Shown here one piece after another: positions 44,914 through 51,289 of a DNA stretch of 51,289 bases. Origin of the DNA: Lentisphaerota bacterium (lineage in GTDB: Bacteria > Verrucomicrobiota > Kiritimatiellia > UBA8416 > VGWJ01); assembly GCA_016873635.1 (NCBI GenBank), contig VGWJ01000016.1, positions 1 to 51,289 of the forward strand, written 5' to 3'. The notes below the pieces were generated by a model. The model ran no database searches. It was given only the letters and a program-made list of their open reading frames with translations, and was not told the DNA's origin. The translations under genes were made by a program, and so were the position numbers. The number at the start of each line of letters is the position of its first letter. Position 1 is the first letter of the stretch.

Positions 44914-47247
44914 ATGCGTGCGGACGGTGTCCAGTGGATCTCGCGGCGCGTACCGCGCGGGGCCGCCTCGCGCCTTTTCAGGGCGCGCGCGCCGCGGCGT
45001 GAGCCATGGCCGGCGGCCGGCCTGGCGGCGCTCGCGCTTGCGCTCGCGGCGGCCGTCGTTCGGGCCACGGCCCGCGCGGACGACGTTCCGGCGGCGGGTT
45101 CTCCGGCGGAAGCGGGTTCCGGGGCGGAGGCGTCTGCCGCCGCGGGTGAGGGAACCAACGCCGTTCCCGTGACCGTGAAGGCCGATCGCCTGCTGCACGA
45201 AGGCAGGACCGGCCGGGCCGAGGCCCACGGCAACGTCGTCGTGACCCGCGACGAGGACTCCCTGGAGGCCGGACACGTGCGTTTCAATACCGTGGAACGC
45301 CGGGGCGAGGCCTGGGGCGACGTGCGGGTGCAATGGGGCGATACGCTCTGGCGCGGCGACGCGATGGAATACGACGCGGCAACGGGATGCGGGTCATTCA
45401 GCAATCTCTGGTGCCGCTATCCGCCCTTCTGCATCGAAGCGTCCTCGGCGACGCGCGGCACAAACGCCGCCACGGTCTTCCGTCGCGCCCTGATCAGCAC
45501 CTGCACCAACGACACGGCGCACTGGCACTACCACCTCAGCGCGCGTGACATCACGGTTCGCGACGACGGGACTTTCGCGGCCCGGCGCATCGTGTGGTAT
45601 TTCGGAAGGGTCCCCGTCTTCTATCTGCCCTACCTGGAAGAGAACGCGGACGGGGACAGCGGTTTCATTTTCCGGCTGGGGCACGATACGAGGCTCGGCG
45701 GCTACATGCTGGGGTCCTACGGCTATCCCTTCAGCCCGCGCGTCTCGGGCCGCACCCACGTCGATTACCGCGCGAAGCGCGGCTTCGGCTACGGGCAGGA
45801 AACGCTCTGGACCACTTCGGACGACCGCGGCAGCGCGAATCTCACGGGCTACTATGCCAGGGACCGTGCGGCGCGGGCGGACGGCGCCGGCGGCGACGAA
45901 TACATGGCGCCGACCAACCGTTATCGGCTGCGCCTCGAATACGATCATGACCTTTCGGAGCGGGACTGCGTGCTCGTCAGCGCCGACTTCCTTTCCGATC
46001 CCCGCCTGCGCGAGGACTTCTTCGAACACGAATACCGCGCCAGCCGCGATCCGGACAATCACGCTTCCTTTACGCGCCGGGGCGACCGGTACACGGCCGC
46101 CATGCTCTGGCGTACGCGGCTGAACGACTTCTACTCCGGCGTCAACCGCCTGCCGGAGATTTCGGTGGACGTCATGCGGCAGCAGATCGGCACGACGTTC
46201 TTTGAGTACGAGGGGCGCAGTTCACTGGCCTACCTGGAACGCGTCTGGAAGGCCGCGGAGACGAATCGCGAGGACTACGCGGCGCTGAGGGCCGACACGC
46301 TGCACACCGTGTATCTGCCGTCGCGGCTGTTCGGGTTCCTGAGCGTGATTCCCCGCGCGGCATACCGGGGAACCTGGTATTCGGCCCTTCCGGCCTTGAC
46401 GGAGCCGGGCGCACGCAACGCCGCCGCCGCCGGATCCGGGGCCGCGCCCGCCGGCACGAACTCGTATGCCCGCCCGCTTCCGGGCGACCTGCGCTCGCTG
46501 TACGAGATCGGGACCGAAGTCTCGTTCCGGGCCCACCGCACGTGGGAGGGCGCGGGCAGGCCCCTGCGGCACGTGGTCGAGCCGCATGCCAACTACACGT
46601 TCGTACCCCGGCCCGATATTGTCCCCGAACGCCTCTACCAGTTCGACAAGATCGACGGCCTGGACAGGGAGCACAAGGTGGAGTTCGGCGTGCGGAACAG
46701 GCTGCAGGCGAAGCATCGCAAGCGCATTTCCGAGATCATTAATGCCGACGTTTTCACCACCTACAATATCGAGCCGGAGGAGGACGAAAGACGGTTCGAG
46801 GCGGTCGGACTGAACCTGGAGGCGGACCCCGCGGCGTGGGCCGCGATTGAAGCCAAGGCCGAATACGACTTCTACGAGTCGGCCCTTGACGCTCTGAGCA
46901 CGCGCGTGATTCTATCCTGGGAAGGCTGGATGGAAGCGGACATCGAGCATCGGCTCAAGCCCGGCGAAAGCAGCCTTCTGAAAGCCGATCTGACCGTCAT
47001 GCCGGATCGGCCCTGGTCGGTTGACGCCTGCACCAGGTACGAGTTCGAGGATGACCGTCTGGAGGAACAGGCAGTGTTTCTCCGGCGGCAGTTTGACTGC
47101 ATGGTTCTGCGGATCGGCGGCGGCGTGTTGCCCGGACGGGCGCAGGCGGATGGCTCACGGGCCGCGGACGAGTGGCAGGCTTCCATCGAGTTCTGGCTGA
47201 CCGCTTTTCCGAAGTCGGGGCTGCGGGCCGCGAGCGAAAGCCTGTAG
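44914..47247 (+). CDS. lptD: LPS-assembly protein LptD (OstA)
   Basis: A 777-residue outer-membrane LPS translocon subunit. After a long basic N-terminus and a signal-like Ala/Leu segment (LAALALALAAAVVRATARA), an OstA/LptA-like jellyroll follows: VTVKADRLLHEGRTGRAEAHGNVVVTRDEDSLEAG, VRFNTVERRGEAWGDV. Then YFGRVPVFYLPYLEENADGDSGF introduces the beta-barrel domain, ending in WQASIEFWLTAFPKSGLRAASESL. The disulphide cysteines of E. coli LptD are not obviously conserved. It starts 8 bases after rng, and the start is uncertain because the basic pre-signal segment is long. Confidence 0.87.
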   Translation: MRADGVQWISRRVPRGAASRLFRARAPRREPWPAAGLAALALALAAAVVRATARADDVPAAGSPAEAGSGAEASAAAGEGTNAVPVTVKADRLLHEGRTGRAEAHGNVVVTRDEDSLEAGHVRFNTVERRGEAWGDVRVQWGDTLWRGDAMEYDAATGCGSFSNLWCRYPPFCIEASSATRGTNAATVFRRALISTCTNDTAHWHYHLSARDITVRDDGTFAARRIVWYFGRVPVFYLPYLEENADGDSGFIFRLGHDTRLGGYMLGSYGYPFSPRVSGRTHVDYRAKRGFGYGQETLWTTSDDRGSANLTGYYARDRAARADGAGGDEYMAPTNRYRLRLEYDHDLSERDCVLVSADFLSDPRLREDFFEHEYRASRDPDNHASFTRRGDRYTAAMLWRTRLNDFYSGVNRLPEISVDVMRQQIGTTFFEYEGRSSLAYLERVWKAAETNREDYAALRADTLHTVYLPSRLFGFLSVIPRAAYRGTWYSALPALTEPGARNAAAAGSGAAPAGTNSYARPLPGDLRSLYEIGTEVSFRAHRTWEGAGRPLRHVVEPHANYTFVPRPDIVPERLYQFDKIDGLDREHKVEFGVRNRLQAKHRKRISEIINADVFTTYNIEPEEDERRFEAVGLNLEADPAAWAAIEAKAEYDFYESALDALSTRVILSWEGWMEADIEHRLKPGESSLLKADLTVMPDRPWSVDACTRYEFEDDRLEEQAVFLRRQFDCMVLRIGGGVLPGRAQADGSRAADEWQASIEFWLTAFPKSGLRAASESL

Positions 47248-47262
47248 GAGGCGAGGGCAAGC

Positions 47263-48201
47263 ATGGAGTATACGGTAACGGGCGGAGCGGGATTCATCGG
47301 GTCGAGCGTCGTGCGGCGACTGGTGAGCCTGGGCGTCAGGCCCCGGGTGGTGGACAACTTCGCCACCGGGCGCCGCGCGAACTTCGCCGACCTCATGGAC
47401 CGGATCGAGTTCATCGAGGGCGATATCAGCGATCCCGAGGTCTGCCGCCGGGCGGCGCGCGGCGCGCGGTTCGTGCTGCACCTTGCGGCTCTGCCTTCCG
47501 TGCCGCGGTCGGTCCGGGACCCCGTGGCCGCGCACCGGGCGAACGTGGAGGGGATGCTGCAGATGCTCGTGGCCGCGCGCGACGCGGGGGCGGCGCGCTT
47601 CGTCTTCTCTTCGTCGTCGTCGGTCTACGGCGAGACGCCGGCGCTTCCGAAGCGCGAGGACATGCTGCCCATGCCGCTTTCGCCGTATGCCGTGCAGAAA
47701 CTGACGGGCGAGCATTACTGCCGCATCTTTCATGCGCTTTACGGGTTGAACACGTACGCGCTGCGCTACTTCAACGTGTTCGGCCCGCGGCAGGATCCGG
47801 CTTCGCAGTACGCGGCGGTGGTTCCGCGGTTTATCGAAGCCCTGGGCCGGGACCGGGCGCCGACGATCTACGGCGACGGCGAGCAGACGCGCGATTTTAC
47901 GTTCGTCGACGACGTGGTCGCGGCCAACCTGGCGTGCTGCGAAGCGGGCGCGGAGAAGGCGGCGGGGAACGTCTACAACGTTGCCTGCGGCCGGCGCACG
48001 TCCGTCAACGAGCTTGCGGCGACTCTCAACCGCCTCATGGGCAAGGCAATCGCGCCCGTGCACGAGGCGGCGCGCGCGGGCGACGTGCGGCACTCCGAGG
48101 GGGACGGGTCGCGCGCGCGCGAGGCGCTTGGATGGCAGCCGCGCACGGAACTGGCGGACGGCCTGGCGCGGACGGTTCGTTTCTTCAGCGGCGGGGGCTG
48201 A
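47263..48201 (+). CDS. NAD-dependent sugar-nucleotide epimerase (extended SDR)
   Basis: A 312-residue extended SDR like UDP-glucose/UDP-GlcNAc 4-epimerases. NAD motif GGAGFIGSSVVRRL, catalytic SSSSVYGE with YAVQK (Tyr and Lys), and RYFNVFGPRQDP plus DGEQTRDFTFVDDVV are the family set. Its substrate is not fixed by sequence; it probably feeds LPS or exopolysaccharide sugars, in line with the lptD neighbour. GGAGG lies 9-10 bases before ATG 47263. Confidence 0.93.
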   Translation: MEYTVTGGAGFIGSSVVRRLVSLGVRPRVVDNFATGRRANFADLMDRIEFIEGDISDPEVCRRAARGARFVLHLAALPSVPRSVRDPVAAHRANVEGMLQMLVAARDAGAARFVFSSSSSVYGETPALPKREDMLPMPLSPYAVQKLTGEHYCRIFHALYGLNTYALRYFNVFGPRQDPASQYAAVVPRFIEALGRDRAPTIYGDGEQTRDFTFVDDVVAANLACCEAGAEKAAGNVYNVACGRRTSVNELAATLNRLMGKAIAPVHEAARAGDVRHSEGDGSRAREALGWQPRTELADGLARTVRFFSGGG

Positions 48202-48299
48202 TGCGAGCCGCGGGCGCCGTTGACGACCGCGCGCGGCGATGCGGGCGCAGGCGAAGGAAGCGGCCCGGAAGGCAGCGACGCCGGCGGCAGGGGGACGTT

Positions 48300-50564
48300 A
48301 TGTCGGCAAAGGGTTTCGCGGAGCATGACCCGGCGCTGTACGGCGCCAGCGCGGAGCCGGGGCTGGTGGCGGTGGAGCACGAGGAGCGGCGCGGCAAACC
48401 CGACCGCATGGCGCTCTTCTGGCGGCGCGGGACGGAGACGGTGCGTGAGGAGGACGCCTTCACCCCGTTCATCGTCGCCCGCCGGGACGTCCTGGAGGGC
48501 TGCCCGGTAACGCATGACGCGCGACCCCTTGGGGGCCGGGGGCCGCTGAACACCCTGGCTCTGTTCGGCTCGTGGAAGGAATGCGCGCGGGCCAAGACGT
48601 GGATGGCTTCCGCGACGGGGTTCACGGCCGGCAATCCGGAGGCGCCCTACCTGCACCTGAACGATCCCGTCCAGCAGTACCTCACAAGCACCGGCCGCAC
48701 GCTTTTCAAGGGGCTTGAATTCAGCGGCCTCAGGCGGATGCAGATTGATATCGAGTGCTTCACCACGCCGGGCTACGAGTTCTGCAACGCGGAGCGCGAA
48801 GGCGACGCGGTGATCGCCGTGGCGCTGGGCGACAACACGGGATGGACCGAGGTCCTGTCGGGGCGGGAGATGTCCGAGAAGGAACTGATCGCGCGGACGG
48901 TGGCGACGGTGCGCGAGCGCGACCCCGACGTGATCGAGGGCCACAACATCTTCAACTTCGATCTGCCGTATCTGTCGGCTCGGGCGCGGCGGTACAAGGT
49001 GCGCCTGGCGCTGGGCCGCGACGGCAGCGCGCCCGCCAGCCGTCCCGGCCGCTTTGCCGTGGCCGAGCGGACGATTGCCTATACCCGCTTCGACGTCTTC
49101 GGACGCCACGTGGTGGACACGCTCTTCCTGGTGCACGCGTACGACGTGACGCACCGCTCGCTGGACGGATTCGGACTGAAGGAGGCGGCGCTGCACTTCG
49201 GCCTGGCGCCGGCGGACCGCGCCTATATCGAGGGCGCGAGAATCGCGGCGGAGTACCGGCGCGCGCCGGAGAAGGTCATGCGCTACGTGCGCGACGACGT
49301 CGCGGAGACCCGTGGCCTGGCCGATCTGCTGTCGCGCAGCGTATTCTACCAGACGCGCATGCTGCCGCTGTCCTACCAGAACGCGTGCGTGCGCGGGAAT
49401 GCGACAAAGATCGACGCGCTGATGGTGCGGGAGTACCTGCGGCGGGAGCGGGCCCTGCCGCTGCCCGACCGGGCGCGGCCGTTCGCGGGGGGCTACACGG
49501 ACGTCTTCGCGCGCGGCGTGGTGCCCAACGTGCATCACTGCGATATCCGTTCGCTGTACCCTTCGCTCATGCTCGCCGGGCGCATCGCGCCGCGGGCCGA
49601 CGAACTGAACGTGTTTCTGGACATGCTCGACACGCTCAGGACTTTCCGCCTGGAAGCCAAGGCGCGGATGCGCTCGGGCCGCGCCGCGGACAAGCGCCGG
49701 CACTTCGACGCCCTGCAGTCGGCCTTCAAGGTGCTGATCAATTCATTCTACGGCTACCTCGGATTTGCGCAGGGGCATTTCAGCGACTTCGACGCGGCGG
49801 AGGAGGTCACGCGCCGGGGACGCGAGCTGCTGGGGGGCATGCTTGAGTGGCTGAAGAAGAACGGCGCCCGGCCGGTGGAGCTGGATACGGACGGCATCTA
49901 CTTCGTGCCGCCGCCGCGGTGCCTGCCCGGGCCGGACGGGTCGCCGCCCGATCCCGCCGCCCTCGACGCTTTCCGGCGCGCGTTTGCCGACTGGCTTCCC
50001 GAGGGCGTGGAGATGGAGTTCGACGGCGAGTACCGGGCGATGTACAGCTACAAGATGAAGAACTACGCGCTGCTGGATTTCGCCGGCGCGATGGTGATCA
50101 AGGGCGCGGCCCTGAAGTCGCGGGGCCTCGAGCCTTTCCAGCGCGATTTCGTGCGGGAGGTTCTGCGCCTGAAGCTTGAGGGCCGGGACGCGGAGCTGGG
50201 GGCGCTGAAGACGCGCTTCGAGAAGGCCTTGCGCGAGCGGGAATGGCCGATCGAGGCGCTGGCCCGGACCGAAACCCTGCAGGACGCGCCGGCCACGTAT
50301 GCGGCCAAGGTGCAGAAGAAGCAGCGGCCGCGCGACGCCGCCTATGAGCTGGCCCTCAAGTCGGGCCGCGAGTACCGGGCGGGCGACCAGGTTTCCTACT
50401 ACATCACGGGCAGCAAGAAGAGCGTGGCGGTGCACGAGAATTCGCGCATGATGGAGGACTGGGATCCGGAACGGCGCGACGAGAACGTGCCGTACTACCT
50501 CGCAAAGCTGGAAGCGCTGTACGCCAAGTTCGGCGGGGAGAGCGCGCAACAGGAGTTGCTATGA
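48300..50564 (+). CDS. Family B DNA polymerase with intact exonuclease
   Basis: A 754-residue family B DNA polymerase. The proofreading exonuclease shows Exo I DIECF (D150/E152), Exo II GHNIFNFDLPYL (from 214) and Exo III Y329-x3-D333. The polymerase shows motif A DIRSLYPS at 415-422, motif B KVLINSFYGYLG from 477 and motif C DTDG at 529-532. All catalytic acids are present, so it should be active. Bacterial PolB enzymes usually act in repair, replication restart or translesion synthesis; the type is shorter than E. coli Pol II. It sits between a sugar epimerase and gspG with no replication neighbour. ATG 48300 starts after a GGGGGAC. Confidence 0.93.
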   Translation: MSAKGFAEHDPALYGASAEPGLVAVEHEERRGKPDRMALFWRRGTETVREEDAFTPFIVARRDVLEGCPVTHDARPLGGRGPLNTLALFGSWKECARAKTWMASATGFTAGNPEAPYLHLNDPVQQYLTSTGRTLFKGLEFSGLRRMQIDIECFTTPGYEFCNAEREGDAVIAVALGDNTGWTEVLSGREMSEKELIARTVATVRERDPDVIEGHNIFNFDLPYLSARARRYKVRLALGRDGSAPASRPGRFAVAERTIAYTRFDVFGRHVVDTLFLVHAYDVTHRSLDGFGLKEAALHFGLAPADRAYIEGARIAAEYRRAPEKVMRYVRDDVAETRGLADLLSRSVFYQTRMLPLSYQNACVRGNATKIDALMVREYLRRERALPLPDRARPFAGGYTDVFARGVVPNVHHCDIRSLYPSLMLAGRIAPRADELNVFLDMLDTLRTFRLEAKARMRSGRAADKRRHFDALQSAFKVLINSFYGYLGFAQGHFSDFDAAEEVTRRGRELLGGMLEWLKKNGARPVELDTDGIYFVPPPRCLPGPDGSPPDPAALDAFRRAFADWLPEGVEMEFDGEYRAMYSYKMKNYALLDFAGAMVIKGAALKSRGLEPFQRDFVREVLRLKLEGRDAELGALKTRFEKALREREWPIEALARTETLQDAPATYAAKVQKKQRPRDAAYELALKSGREYRAGDQVSYYITGSKKSVAVHENSRMMEDWDPERRDENVPYYLAKLEALYAKFGGESAQQELL

Positions 50565-50995
50565 AGAAGACGAACGGCGGCTTCACCCTGCTTGAGATAC
50601 TCGTGGTGGTTCTGATCATCACGATCCTGGCCACGGTCGTGGGCGTGCACGTGGCGCGCGAACCGGGCCGGGCGCGGGCGGCCAAGGCCATTGCGCAGAT
50701 CCGGATCTTCACCACGGCGCTGAACGTGTACCGCATGGAGCAGGGGCGGTATCCGACCCAGGAACAGGGGTTGGGCGCGCTCGTGAATCGTCCCGTGGCG
50801 CCGCCCGTCCCCGCCCGATACCCGGAGGCGGGCTACCTTGAAAGCCGCAGGCTCCCCGCCGACCCCTGGGAGCGTCCCTATCTCTACCTCGTGCCGGGGC
50901 AGGACGGCGCGCCCTACGAGATCGTGAGCTACGGCGCCGACGGCGAGCCGGGCGGGGAGGGGGAGGACGCGGACATCTCCAGCGCGCAGTTGTAG
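50561..50995 (+). CDS. gspG: Type II secretion major pseudopilin GspG
   Basis: A 144-residue GspG-type pseudopilin. The prepilin peptidase site is G7/F8 (NGGFTLLE), with Glu at +5 and a long hydrophobic helix after it. YRMEQGRYPTQEQGLGALV and DPWERPYLYLVPGQDGAPYEIVSYGADGEPGGEGEDADISS are the classical GspG C-terminal calcium-site region. It overlaps polB in ATGA. No other gsp genes are in the window, so the rest of the system is elsewhere or to the right. Confidence 0.95.
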   Translation: MKKTNGGFTLLEILVVVLIITILATVVGVHVAREPGRARAAKAIAQIRIFTTALNVYRMEQGRYPTQEQGLGALVNRPVAPPVPARYPEAGYLESRRLPADPWERPYLYLVPGQDGAPYEIVSYGADGEPGGEGEDADISSAQL

Positions 50996-51014
50996 GTTGC
51001 CGGCAGGCGGCCGG

Positions 51015-51030
51015 CCGCGCGCAAGCGCGG
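51015..51030. terminator. GNRA-loop hairpin between gspG and IMPase gene
   Basis: CCGCGC (51015-51020), GCAA loop, GCGCGG (51025-51030). A stable GNRA tetraloop hairpin in the 40-base gap of two convergent genes, placed to serve both strands. There is no T-run. Confidence 0.45.
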
Positions 51031-51035
51031 ACGGT

Positions 51036-51289
51036 TCAAGCCTGCGCCGGCGAAAGGATGATCTGCCGCAGCGCGTCATGGATCAGGCCGTTCGTGGCCA
51101 TGAACATGACGCGATGCGGGGCGGGGCCCTGGCTGGCCAGCAACTCGGTCTTGCCCCCCGCCCGTTCGACGATCAATCCGCCGGCCGCCACGTCCCACAG
51201 GAAAACGCCCGATTCGAAGTAGCCTTCGACCCTTCCGCACGCCACGTGGCATATGTCAAGGGCGGCACTGCCGGTCAGGCGGGGGCGCT
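51036..51289 (-). CDS. Inositol monophosphatase family protein (partial, N-terminus beyond the window)
   Basis: The C-terminal ~84 residues of an IMPase-fold phosphatase. RLTGSAALDICHVACGRVEGYFESGVFLWDVAAGGLIVERAGG is the classical metal-site region, with the WD-x-AAG motif. The frame continues past the edge and no true start is visible; the GTG at 51245 is internal. Likely substrates are inositol-1-phosphate, PAP or a sugar phosphate; these cannot be told apart here. Confidence 0.9.
   Translation of the reverse strand, partial: RPRLTGSAALDICHVACGRVEGYFESGVFLWDVAAGGLIVERAGGKTELLASQGPAPHRVMFMATNGLIHDALRQIILSPAQA

Overview
The window is very GC-rich and tightly packed, with short gaps, many ATGA or GTGA start/stop overlaps and frequent GTG and TTG starts. 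The organism has an outer membrane (LptD, LpxB, LpxI, lipoproteins), is probably rod-shaped (MreBCD, PBP2, RodA) and carries sigma-54. The gene set, the lpxI / oxidoreductase / lpxB arrangement and a C2H2-finger protein of a type I associate with Verrucomicrobia-like genomes suggest the PVC group (Verrucomicrobiota or Kiritimatiellota). That assignment is inference; no rRNA or tRNA gene is visible to confirm it.

Layout. 1-4396: a zinc-finger protein of unknown role converges on a minus-strand set: tsaB, a secreted coiled-coil protein and a sugar-phosphate isomerase. 4518-10676: a plus-strand run of IMP cyclohydrolase domain, queD, PHP phosphoesterase, two-subunit class I fumarase, fmt, aroB and a conserved-looking unknown. 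10782-14964: a minus-strand acyl/keto-acid carboxylation cluster of accD, a ParB-N-domain protein, accA and an OadA-type carboxyltransferase fused to a BCCP-like biotin domain. 15062-18663: two lipoproteins, a very small secretin-like protein, a lipid kinase and an FmdB zinc ribbon. 18832-23018: HU, a ClpX-like unfoldase lacking the zinc domain, a decayed MacB permease, a small acidic protein and a CNT nucleoside transporter. 23079-27858 (minus): rpoN then mfd.

28020-33486: a WalJ-type metallo-hydrolase converges on lpxI / Gfo-Idh-MocA oxidoreductase / lpxB, preceded by a CsgG-like protein and a winged-helix protein with a decayed nucleotidyltransferase domain. 33491-37554: glmM and glmS (amino-sugar supply for wall and LPS), separated by a MazEF toxin-antitoxin pair whose toxin frame runs into glmS. 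37747-47247: the rod-shape operon mreB-mreC-mreD-mrdA-rodA followed by RNase G and lptD. 47263-50995: an SDR epimerase, a family B DNA polymerase and a GspG pseudopilin. The right edge cuts an inositol monophosphatase family gene.

Cell-envelope synthesis dominates the second half: GlmM/GlmS make UDP-GlcNAc precursors, LpxI/LpxB build lipid A, LptD exports LPS, and Mre/Mrd/Rod guide elongation. I found no CRISPR array, phage or complete insertion sequence. The least conventional loci are the ParB-domain gene inside the acc cluster, the carboxyltransferase-BCCP fusion, the stand-alone IMP cyclohydrolase domain, the ClpX variant next to a MacB remnant, the MazEF insertion, the decayed nucleotidyltransferase regulator and the family B polymerase. 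None can be shown from sequence alone to be a wholly new system.
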